A stretch of DNA of 64,000 nucleotides. Source: Rhodococcus sp. 4CII (GTDB taxonomy: Bacteria > Actinomycetota > Actinomycetes > Mycobacteriales > Mycobacteriaceae). The notes under the pieces were generated by a model. The model was not told the origin of the DNA, did no database searches, and saw only the letters and a list, made by a program, of their open reading frames with translations. The translations under genes were made by a program, and so were the position numbers. Location of the stretch: NCBI RefSeq assembly GCF_014256275.1, contig NZ_JACCFE010000002.1, positions 1,798,001-1,862,000 of the forward strand. Reading direction: 5' to 3'. Positions 11,401-18,332 of the stretch are shown here, piece after piece. Within the stretch, counting starts at the first letter, position 1, and every line of letters starts with the position of its first letter.

Positions 11401-14400
11401 ATTCGACGATGCCGGCGCGGGTGGACGTGCTCGTCGGGCGGTCGGCCGGAAGGGGCGCCGTGCCGTCGACGCCGTCCAGCGCTCGACGCCAGTGCTCGAC
11501 CCGGCGCTGCCCGTATTCGCCGTCCAGCAGTTCGCGCTCCCACAGGGCGTAATCGGCGTACTGCAGGGGCAGCGGATCACCGTGCGGGGCGGTGCCGGAG
11601 CGGCGTGCCGCGTAGGCGGTCAGTACGTCGGCGACGAGCGGGGTCAGCGACCACCCGTCGGCGGCGATGTGATGGATGTTCACGGCCAGCACGTGGCTTC
11701 GGGAATCGAGTCGCAGCAGCGCGACCCGGATGGGCCGGTCACGGGTCAGGTCGAATCCACGGGAGGCGAACCGCTGCAGGTATTCGGCAGGGTCGCGCAC
11801 GTCGATCGGATCCAGGTCGAGCGGTTCCGGGTCCAGGATCTCCTGGTAGGGGTGCCCGTCCACGGGGTACCGCGTTCGCAGCGTCTCGTGCCGCCGGATC
11901 ACGTCCTCGAAGGCCGCGGTCAGCGCGGCGACGTCGAGCGCCCCGTCCATGCGCACCGTGGCGGGCAGGTTGTACGCCGGCGACTCGGGATCCGTCCGGT
12001 TCAGCACCCACATGCGGTACTGGCTGCGCGACAACGGAATGCGGTCCGGCCGGGGTCGCGCGACGAGCGCGGGACGCAGGTCGGTCTCGGGGACCGCGTC
12101 GTCGAGGGCTTCGGCCAGTTCGGCGACGGTGGGACGCGCGAACAGGGTTCGCAGCGGCACCACGTGCCCCACGGAATCGGTGAGCCGGGCCGTCAACTGC
12201 GTGGCCAGCAGGGAGTTGCCGCCCGCGTCGAAGAAGTGCGTGCCACGGCCGACGTTCTCGATTCCGAGGACGTCCGCGAACACCCCGGCCACCGTGCGCT
12301 CGGTGTCGGTGTGCGGCGGGTCGTTCTCGGCGACCGCCAGTTCCGGCATCGGCAGCGACCGCAGGTCGAGTTTGCCGTTCACGGTGGGCGGCACGGCGTC
12401 GAGCACCACCACGGCGGTCGGCACCAGATACGCCGGCAACAGTTCGGCGAGGCGACGCCGCAGTTCGTGAATGTCGACGGGTCCCCGGGGCAGCACGTAG
12501 GACACCAGCACGTCGGTGCCGGCACCGGTGGTGCGCACGACGGTGGCCGCGAACACGACGTCGGCGAGCCGCGCGATGACGGTGTCGATCTCCGCCGGTT
12601 CGATGCGCACTCCCCGCATCTTGATCTGGGAGTCGTTGCGGCCCAGGTACTCGAGCTCGTAGGCCGCGGTGGTCTTCCGCCAGCGCACCAGGTCGCCGGT
12701 GCGGTACCGGCGCGCGCCGCCGTCCGCGGCGACGAACCGCTCCGCAGTCAGAGCCGGCTGATCCTGGTATCCGCGGGCCAGTGCGCCGCCCGCCAGATAC
12801 AGCTCGCCGGGCACGCCGGGAGGTACCGGGCGGAGCCGGTCGTCGAGTACCACCGCGGACACCCCGTGCAGGGGAACGCCGATGGATGCCGGCTGCCCCA
12901 CCGCGAGCGGTCCGGTGCTGACGGCGTACATGGTGGTCTCGGCCGGTCCGTACGCGTTGTACAGGCGTCGCTCCGGCGCCCAGCGGTGTATCAACTCGCT
13001 GCCGAGCCGCTCACCGCCCACCATCAGCATCTGCAGGTCCGGGAGTTCCCGTTCGCCGAGGGTCGCGAGGATCGTCGGTGTCATGCACGCGTGGGTGATG
13101 TGGTCGCGTTCCATCAGGTCGGCGAGCGCGGGACCGGCGTATTCGGCGTCCGACGCGATCACCAGCGTGGCTCCCGACGCCCCCGCCACCAGGACCTCGA
13201 GCAGCGTCATGTCGAATCCGGCTGCGCCGCGGTGCAGCATCCGCGACCCGGGACCGGCCGCGTACCGGGCGCGCAGGTCGGCGTCGAGGGCGGCCAACCC
13301 GGCGTGCGTGATCGCGGCACCCTTGGGAGTGCCCGTCGTTCCCGAGGTGTAGACGACGTACGCCACCTCGCACGTAAGTGGCACGGTGTGGCCCGGCACG
13401 CTTTGCCACTCGCGTGGAGGGAACGGGGTGCGGGCGGGGTCGAACAGCACGGGGGCCGCGCCGGTCTTCGCGATGGCCCACAGTCGCACCACCGAGTCCA
13501 CCGACCGGGGCTCCGCCCACGGAATCAGCGTTCCCGGACCCGCCCCGGCCTCGCCGAGTTCCCGTGCGACGGCGTCGGAACGGGCGTCCAACTCGCGGTA
13601 GGTGAGTTCGACGCCCCCACCCGACACCGCGACGGCGTCCGGTGCCACGGCGGCACCCCGAGTGAGGATCGCGCGCAGCGTAGACGGCTCGGGGGCGCGG
13701 GGGCCGGCAGCGGGCACGAGTGCGGCACGCTCCGCGGCGTCGAACAGGTCGACGTCCCCCACCGGGCGCTGCGGGTCTGCGGTGACGGCCTCGAGGAACC
13801 GCACCAGACGCGCCGCGAACTGCTCGACCGACGAGTGCTCGTACAGGTCTGCGTCGTAACCGAAGTCGAGGTGCAGGCGTCCGCCGGGGCCGGAGTCGGT
13901 GACGGTCAGTTGCAGATCGAAGTTCGCCCGGTCCACGACGTCACCGATGGGCGTCACCGTCAGCCCGGGTAACGTTACCGGGCCCGGTCGGCTCCGCTGC
14001 ATCGACAGCGCGACCTGGAACAGCGGGTGGTGGGACGTCGACCGCGCCGGGTTCAGCAATTCGACCAGCGTCTCGAACGGCATGTCGGCGTGCGTGTAGG
14101 CGGCGATGTCCCGCTCGTGGACGTGAGCGAGCAGTTCCGCGAAGGTGGCAGACGGGTCCACCGCGGTGCGCAGCACGAGGGTGCCGGCGAACATGCCCAC
14201 CAGGTCGTCGAGTTGCGGATCGGTGCGACCGGCGACGGCGGTGCCGATGGGGACGTCCCGGCTGCCGCTGTACCGCGAGAGGACGGCGGCCAGCGCGGCG
14301 TGCAGCACCATGAAAGTGGTGGCCCGACCGCCCCGCGCCAGCGTGTTCAGCGCGTCGTGCACGTGTTCGCCGACTTCGACGCCGACCGTGCCTGCCCTAC

Positions 14401-17400
14401 CGGACGCCGCGGCGGGGCGCGGGTGGTCGGCGGGCAGGGTGACCTGTTCGGGCAGGTCGGCCAGGGTGTCGAGCCAGTAGCGCTGCACGGTGTCGGCGGA
14501 CGCGTCGTCGAGGACGGCCCGCTGCCACACGCTGTAATCGCTGTACTGCACGGGAAGCGGGGCCCAGTCGGGGCTGCCGCCGCCGAGGCGCGCCTGGTAC
14601 GCCGTCATCGTGTCGCGGATCAGCGGGGTCAGCGACCACGCGTCGGCGGCGATGTGGTGCACCACGAGGGCGAGCACGTGCGATTCGGGACCGACGCGAT
14701 ACAGCCGCGACCGGATGGGCGCCTCGACGGACACGTCGAATCCGCTGTCGACGAATGCGCGCAGGTGAGCGTCGACGGCGTCCTCGGGCAGCGCGATGGG
14801 AGCCAGGTCGAGCGGAACGTCGTCGGCGTCGAGCACGACCTGGTGCACACCGCCGGCATCGGACGGGTACACGGTGCGCAGCGTGTGGTGCCGCTCGATC
14901 ACGTCGTGTGCCGCCGACGCCAGGGCGGACACATCCAGTTCTCCGTCGAGTCGGACGACGAGCGGAAGGTTGTATCCCGAGGCCCCGGTGTCGAATTGGT
15001 TGACGAACCACATCCGCTGCTGCGCCGGCGAGAGCGGGACGCGACTTTCGCACGACGTGGGCCGCAGCGGAGGACGCCGACGCCCATCACCCGACCGCCC
15101 CTCGATCCGGGCGGCCAACTCGGCGACGGTCGGAGCCTCGAAGAGGTCCTTCACCGTGACGTCGATGTCGAAGACCGCACTCACCCGCGCGGACACCCGC
15201 GTGGCGAGCAGCGAATTGCCGCCCAGGTCGAAGAAGTTGTGCCGAGTCCCCACCTCGGCCCCGCCCAGCACCTCGGCGAACACATCCGCCACCACATCCT
15301 CGATGGGCGTGTGGGTGCCCTGCGCGTCCGCACGCCGGATCCCCGGATCGGGGAGGGCAGCGCGATCCACCTTGCCGTTGACGGTCAACGGAATTGCGGG
15401 CACGTGCACGAGTGCGCCGGGCATCATGTGGTCGGGCAGCACCGTCCGCAGGTGCTGGGTCAGCGTCGGCTGATCGACGTCGGCCACCACGTATCCGACG
15501 AGTTGCCGTCCGGCGGCGGTGTCGCGGAGGACGACCACCGCTCGCTCGACGCCGGGATGCCGGAGCAGCGCGGCCTCGATCTCGCCGGGTTCGATGCGGT
15601 AGCCGCGCAACTCGACCTGAGCGTCTGCGCGTCCTACATAGTCCAGGGTGCCGCCGCCGCGGTAGCGGACCAGATCACCGGATCGGTACATCACCGCGCC
15701 CTCGACGAACGGGTTCGCGACGAATCGTTCTGCTGTCAGCCCGGGACGGTGCAGATATCCGGAGGACACCTGAGCCCCCGCCACATACAGCTCCCCCACC
15801 CCGCCCGGCGGAACCGGGCGCAGCGCGGCGTCGAGCACGTAGGTCCGCACACCCGGGAGCGCACGGCCGATGGTCCCCGACGCGTCGTGGGCGGCGGGGT
15901 CGAGTTCGGTGGCGGTGACGTGCACGGTCGTTTCGGTGATGCCGTACATGTTGACCGCACGGACCCCGGGATGCCGGGCGAGCCACGGCCACACCGGGGT
16001 CGGATCGAGGGCTTCGCCACCGAAGACCAGCAGCCGCACCGCCAGGTCCGCGTCATCGTCGACCGCTGCCAGCTGACCGAACGCCGAAGGCGTCTGGTTG
16101 AGGACCGTCACGCCCTCGCGGACCAGCAACGCCTGGAACTCCTGCGGTGACCGGGCCAGGAAGTGGTCGACGAGCACCAGCCGGCCACCGGTGGTGAGGG
16201 CACCCCACATTTCCCACACGGAGAAGTCGAAGGACGGTGAGTGGAACATCGTCCACACGTCGTCGGGCCCGAACGTGAATTCGTCCCGCGTATTCGCCAG
16301 CAGCGACAGCACATTGGCGTGCGAGACGAGCACACCCTTCGGCCGGCCGGTCGACCCGGACGTGTAGATCACGTATGCGCTCCGCACCCGTGAGTACTTG
16401 TTAACCGCCCGTGGGTAAGAAGTACTCACGGGCGGCGCAGCCGCATCCGCGATCACCGCCACCGGCTTCGCATCGTCCAGCAGGAACTGGATGCGCTCCG
16501 CCGGATACTGCGGGTCGACGGACAGGTAGACGGCCCCGGCGCGCACCACCCCGATGATCGCGGCGATCAGTTCCGGCGACTGCGGCAGCGTGACCGCCAC
16601 GATGTCGCCGGCGACGACGCCCGACTCGGCGAGCGACGAAGCGACCGCGGCGGAGCGTGCCTCCAGGTCCGCATATGTCAACGACTGGTCTTCGAACGTG
16701 ACCGCCACTGCGTCCGGGCGTTCGGCGGCCTGCAGCAGAAACAATTCGTGCAACCACGTCGCGTCGGGCTCGCGGCCGGGAACGCTCGTCAGAGCGTCGG
16801 CCAGCTCCTCAGCGGTGAGCACGTCGATTGCGCCCACCAAGGCGTCGCTCTCGACCGCCGCAAAGGAGCCCAGAAAGTCGACGAACCGCGACAACAACCG
16901 GTCCAGTTCCGCTTCCTCGTAGCGGCCGGGGTTGGCTTCGAAGTCGACGCGCACGGTGCGACCGTCCACCGAGGGGTACAGGTTGAGCGACAAGTCGTCG
17001 GCGATCCCGGTCGTCAGCACGTTGAACTCCCCCACGAGGTCACCGAGCACGATCTCGCGGTGGAAGTTCATCACGTTGACGGTCGGGCCGAACCCGCGGC
17101 GTGACGGTTGTGCGCGGCCTTCCCACATGTCCTCGTGGCGGTACCGCTGACGACGCAACGCACCGGTCAGTTCGAGTTGGACCTTACGGACCAGCTCTTC
17201 CACGCTTCCACCGGGATCGAGATGAACTCGGAGTGGCACGACGTTCGCCATCATTCCTGCCGACCGGCGCGCGGACGCCGTGGTTCGAGCCGAAACAGGA
17301 AGGCTCAGTACCACGTCCGTGGCACCGGCCATTCGTCCCAGATACGCGGCAAAGGCGGCGACGATGATGGGGACCTCGGACGAGTTCCACGCGCGGGCCA

Positions 17401-18112
17401 GTTCCTCGATCCGGCTCGCGACGGCGGCCTCCATGACACGACTGGCGACACGCGGCGGGGACGTCGGTCGCGCATGCCGACTCGTCAACCTGACTGGTTC
17501 GGGCAGTTCAGCGGTGCGCTCCGCCCAATACTCGCGATCGCGGAGGTATCGGTCGGTGGTTCGGTACTCGCTCTCCGCGTCGTACATCGCACGCAGGCTC
17601 ATCGCCTTCGACTGCGGCTCCTCGGTACCGCTGACGAGATGGGTGTAGAGCTCCGCGACTCGATTCATCAGCACCATGGCGCCGTACGCGTCCATCACCA
17701 GGTGGTGCGTGCGGGAGAACCAGAAATAATGGTCTTTGCCGAGGTGCAGCAAGGTGGCGGAGATCAACCGGTCGGTCATCACGTCGAGGGGCCGACTGTA
17801 TTCGTCCGCCATCCAGCGGTGGGCCTCGGCGACCGGATCCGCAAGATCCCGCATATCCCGGTAGACGAGCGCATCCTCGATGCTCTGGTCGACCACCTGA
17901 TGGGGTTCACCGGCCACATCCACCAGACGAACCACAGCCGACTCCAACTCGCGGCTACCGCGATCGGTGGCCGACACGAGTAGGTCGTAATCGATCCTTC
18001 CGCGAATCTCGACGAATTGCGCGATATTGAAGGGCACGGCCGGGTCGAGTTGCTGAGCGAACCACAGCGCTTGTTGCGCACGCGAAAGCGGAAATGATCT
18101 CACTTCCGCCAC
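5426..18112 (-). CDS. four-module non-ribosomal peptide synthetase with terminal thioesterase
   Basis: About 4228 residues, (C-A-PCP)x4-TE, with no epimerase or methyltransferase. Approximate residues: C1 5-435, A1 445-925, PCP1 925-1000, C2 1020-1450, A2 1475-1930, PCP2 1935-2010, C3 2025-2440, A3 2455-2895, PCP3 2900-2970, C4 2985-3410, A4 3430-3905, PCP4 3915-3990, TE 3995-4228. C-domain active sites read HHLVMDA, HHIAADA, HHIAADG and HHIALDG. PCP serines lie in GGNSL, GGNSL, GGDSL and GGTSM. The TE has GWSLGG. By alignment to GrsA the A1 pocket reads DFWNVGMVH, one change from the threonine code. A2 (DMLCMGAMY), A3 (DALLGGAVV, faintly tyrosine-like) and A4 (DVFTVGAVD) match no code I trust. 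C1 resembles EntF/DhbF-type starter condensation domains. A1-A3 carry palindromic elements before core A3. Start uncertain: GTG 18112 (or GTG 18103) just before C1; the open frame continues to 18385, over the divergent gene. Confidence 0.95.
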   Translation of the reverse strand: MAEVRSFPLSRAQQALWFAQQLDPAVPFNIAQFVEIRGRIDYDLLVSATDRGSRELESAVVRLVDVAGEPHQVVDQSIEDALVYRDMRDLADPVAEAHRWMADEYSRPLDVMTDRLISATLLHLGKDHYFWFSRTHHLVMDAYGAMVLMNRVAELYTHLVSGTEEPQSKAMSLRAMYDAESEYRTTDRYLRDREYWAERTAELPEPVRLTSRHARPTSPPRVASRVMEAAVASRIEELARAWNSSEVPIIVAAFAAYLGRMAGATDVVLSLPVSARTTASARRSAGMMANVVPLRVHLDPGGSVEELVRKVQLELTGALRRQRYRHEDMWEGRAQPSRRGFGPTVNVMNFHREIVLGDLVGEFNVLTTGIADDLSLNLYPSVDGRTVRVDFEANPGRYEEAELDRLLSRFVDFLGSFAAVESDALVGAIDVLTAEELADALTSVPGREPDATWLHELFLLQAAERPDAVAVTFEDQSLTYADLEARSAAVASSLAESGVVAGDIVAVTLPQSPELIAAIIGVVRAGAVYLSVDPQYPAERIQFLLDDAKPVAVIADAAAPPVSTSYPRAVNKYSRVRSAYVIYTSGSTGRPKGVLVSHANVLSLLANTRDEFTFGPDDVWTMFHSPSFDFSVWEMWGALTTGGRLVLVDHFLARSPQEFQALLVREGVTVLNQTPSAFGQLAAVDDDADLAVRLLVFGGEALDPTPVWPWLARHPGVRAVNMYGITETTVHVTATELDPAAHDASGTIGRALPGVRTYVLDAALRPVPPGGVGELYVAGAQVSSGYLHRPGLTAERFVANPFVEGAVMYRSGDLVRYRGGGTLDYVGRADAQVELRGYRIEPGEIEAALLRHPGVERAVVVLRDTAAGRQLVGYVVADVDQPTLTQHLRTVLPDHMMPGALVHVPAIPLTVNGKVDRAALPDPGIRRADAQGTHTPIEDVVADVFAEVLGGAEVGTRHNFFDLGGNSLLATRVSARVSAVFDIDVTVKDLFEAPTVAELAARIEGRSGDGRRRPPLRPTSCESRVPLSPAQQRMWFVNQFDTGASGYNLPLVVRLDGELDVSALASAAHDVIERHHTLRTVYPSDAGGVHQVVLDADDVPLDLAPIALPEDAVDAHLRAFVDSGFDVSVEAPIRSRLYRVGPESHVLALVVHHIAADAWSLTPLIRDTMTAYQARLGGGSPDWAPLPVQYSDYSVWQRAVLDDASADTVQRYWLDTLADLPEQVTLPADHPRPAAASGRAGTVGVEVGEHVHDALNTLARGGRATTFMVLHAALAAVLSRYSGSRDVPIGTAVAGRTDPQLDDLVGMFAGTLVLRTAVDPSATFAELLAHVHERDIAAYTHADMPFETLVELLNPARSTSHHPLFQVALSMQRSRPGPVTLPGLTVTPIGDVVDRANFDLQLTVTDSGPGGRLHLDFGYDADLYEHSSVEQFAARLVRFLEAVTADPQRPVGDVDLFDAAERAALVPAAGPRAPEPSTLRAILTRGAAVAPDAVAVSGGGVELTYRELDARSDAVARELGEAGAGPGTLIPWAEPRSVDSVVRLWAIAKTGAAPVLFDPARTPFPPREWQSVPGHTVPLTCEVAYVVYTSGTTGTPKGAAITHAGLAALDADLRARYAAGPGSRMLHRGAAGFDMTLLEVLVAGASGATLVIASDAEYAGPALADLMERDHITHACMTPTILATLGERELPDLQMLMVGGERLGSELIHRWAPERRLYNAYGPAETTMYAVSTGPLAVGQPASIGVPLHGVSAVVLDDRLRPVPPGVPGELYLAGGALARGYQDQPALTAERFVAADGGARRYRTGDLVRWRKTTAAYELEYLGRNDSQIKMRGVRIEPAEIDTVIARLADVVFAATVVRTTGAGTDVLVSYVLPRGPVDIHELRRRLAELLPAYLVPTAVVVLDAVPPTVNGKLDLRSLPMPELAVAENDPPHTDTERTVAGVFADVLGIENVGRGTHFFDAGGNSLLATQLTARLTDSVGHVVPLRTLFARPTVAELAEALDDAVPETDLRPALVARPRPDRIPLSRSQYRMWVLNRTDPESPAYNLPATVRMDGALDVAALTAAFEDVIRRHETLRTRYPVDGHPYQEILDPEPLDLDPIDVRDPAEYLQRFASRGFDLTRDRPIRVALLRLDSRSHVLAVNIHHIAADGWSLTPLVADVLTAYAARRSGTAPHGDPLPLQYADYALWERELLDGEYGQRRVEHWRRALDGVDGTAPLPADRPTSTSTRAGIVEFGVSADVQRAVHRLAAQHHATPFMVLHAALSVVLSRHGARSDVVVATAVAGRGDRALDPVVGMFVNTLALRAQVLPDMPFTGLLAQVRDFDVAAFEHADVRFEVVAGLLGGRTPQVALALQNLRIPTVEAAGLTVTAEEFDTGTTKFDLHLTLTETFDDGAPAGMTGAAVYSHLFDHATVHTMVGNLGRLLEAICTDPGIAVGDVALPGGEPLVGARPAEERTLAEILTATAAGYPDHDALTDGDITLTYRELDERSDARARELRARGIAPGEVVPIDLPRSPDFVVELWAIAKTGAAFSPVSGFGSQGYQKCARDVAYVIHTSGSTGTPKAVAVTHRGLGPLTTEVVRRYRVGPGDRVLHGYNPAFDAALLEMLLAFGSGACLVVAPVDVFAGAELHRLLVDQRVTHYLSTPSVLATLDSRGLESVRVVGVGGEALSSESAATWSAGRLLLNAYGPTESTVVATLAEIAPGSANGAVTIGAPIPGTTALVLDPRLRTVPVGGVGELYLAGPGLAQGYLGAPDRTAERFVAAPDGTRMYRTGDVVHRRADGTLSFVGRVDRQIKLRGMRVEPAQVEAALLQLDGVEQAVVSVQRLDLVAFVAGTDVDSRTVREQLAGSLPSYLVPSRVVAIDALPLTANGKLDVAALEAWDDDVIAVPPRTPVEEMVAGVFADVLGTARIGAGHDFFEAGGDSLSATAVTARLSATFGVDVPVRALFENPSPASLARWLNQPAPGVARPVLVPRPSGARVPLSPAQQRMWLQSRVDPQSAMHNMVFVTRVGNDVDVDALELAMRDVLQRHSVLRTVFPVDADGPHQRVVPVDAVSANLAAGAPDVSVDDWSARPFDLTSEPPVRVTLWRTGTGDYTLGVVVHHIALDGGSMGPLLADLDTAYRCRATGSAPHWAPLSVDYADYAIWMRDVLGEVSDPASLVRAQLDHWAHVLAGVGAPLPLPTDRPRPELPSRTGASVEWTLGEDVRERVGALARSRGTTVFMVLHAALAVLLARVSGHPDVVVGTAVGGRPDPALDAVVGMFVGTVALRTPVSPAQSFEDFLADVRTVDLDALAHADVPFDDVVAHLAPPRSAAYNPLFQVMLTYQQAVEFPQLFLGTDEYRPDTQATEFDLAWDVTDAPDNLTVRLDYATDLFDRPTAQTLLRRFAVVLDAALTNPAAAVGDLEILGDAERARLVQGPRTASTPRTLRDILETRARATPSAVAVIDGDTEWSYRELDALSDRWARALASRGVGPEHVVAVATHRGLNWLVAVWSVAKAGAAWMSLDPTHPAERLDWMLTDSGAVLGLTSTDVADLPRSVDWMNLDEPPTGDAHPIAPDVDNVAYVIYTSGSTGRPKGVVVTHRGLATLLATPAYAPAADGGDAARVLQLTSPTFDVSVFEMLWAVSTGGALVVAPAFSYAGDELARFLVSQKITHFTLTPTVLASLDPRRLAPSTVVVGGEALPADLAARWSRRHRLFNAYGPTEFTVDAAVAGPLGPGHPITVGNALDGNAAFVLDARLHPVPDGVTGELYLAGSGIARGYAGRTDLTAGQFVAHPYGKPGERLYRTGDLVRRDPNAELEYLGRSDSQVKIRGIRVEPAEVDAVLLRHPGVEFAVTTAMQTTTGTVLVSYVGGAANPAPASVRDFAAGRLPRHLVPASVTVVDALPLLPSGKLDRAALPAPTVEIAETMQPAGELEQAIAAVFGEILGRDEVPADEAFFTLGGTSMGAASAATALRRRLERDVPIEWIFTDPTVQRLAARIENGAQFANFFDTLVELRPAETGAPLFCVHPLSGLAWCFSGLADHIGDRPLYGLQATGAPDLPETLSQLAARYVDAIRVVQPDGPYHLLGWSLGGTVAHEMAVQLREAGHEVAPPALLDTLLPQHQPPEPETLTEDELIAQFGEYVSVDRLREIRAVIERLEMIASTHSPRVLDGDLDLFVAAQDLTRHPDVVDAWRSHADGVVTGHHIDTTHSEMADPGPLAEVGRLLRRSGDHGEP
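10459..10498. repeat. palindromic element in the third adenylation domain
   Basis: A 40-base imperfect palindrome. The centre GGTAGC (10471-10476) and GCTACC (10481-10486) is perfect around CCTG. The flanks match at the outer GTG/CAC and several inner positions (13 of 18 per half). It encodes VSGFGSQGYQKCA just before VAYVIHTSGSTG (core A3) of A3. This domain has only about 15 residues between GAAF and core A3, so much of the usual N-subdomain segment is missing. Confidence 0.7.
13373..13414. repeat. palindromic element in the second adenylation domain
   Basis: Seven-base arms AGTGGCA (13377-13383) and TGCCACT (13404-13410) flank a 20-base centre that itself pairs partly; CG/CG matches extend it outward. 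It encodes about EWQSVPGHTVPLTC, immediately before VAYVVYTSGTTG (core A3) of A2. Only about 27 residues separate GAAPVLFDP from core A3, compared with roughly 55-60 in the fourth domain. Confidence 0.65.
16387..16432. repeat. palindromic element in the first adenylation domain
   Basis: Perfect 13-base arms (CCCGTGAGTACTT at 16387-16399 and its complement at 16420-16432) enclose 20 bases, and pairing resumes for TTA/TAA after one mismatch. The element lies in frame inside the NRPS gene and encodes the segment before YVIYTSGSTG (core A3) of A1, roughly PVSTSYPRAVNKYSRV. Such low-complexity peptide is unlike normal A-domain sequence. I see no other copy in the window. Whether it is a genus-wide repeat is inference. 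Confidence 0.8.
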
Positions 18113-18332
18113 CCCGTTCTCACAGGGCCCGAACGCCCAGTTGTCCCGCCACTCAGCCCTACCCCGAAAATTGTGAGGCCGTGCCTCGACGGGCCCTACA
18201 TCGTGGGCGCCTCGCGGTTCGTTACCTGGACTAGACAATACTGGGCAAATCATCACCGCTCCACACGAGGGGCAGTGTGAGCACAACGTCACGATAATCT
18301 CTGCACACCCCTCAGACAGGAGCCGAGCAGCA

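Noticed and set aside
9400..13700. Substrate prediction for A2, A3 and A4 of the first NRPS
   Set aside because: Pocket residues were extracted by eye. Only A1 matches a known code; A3 resembles a tyrosine code at seven of nine positions, which is too weak, and the altered subdomains make it less reliable.
7340..13972. A 2210-codon open frame on the plus strand opposite the large NRPS gene
   Set aside because: High-GC third-position bias leaves the antisense frame open. It has no domain, no ribosome site, and a His/Arg/Gly-rich composition, while the minus-strand frame has all NRPS core motifs.
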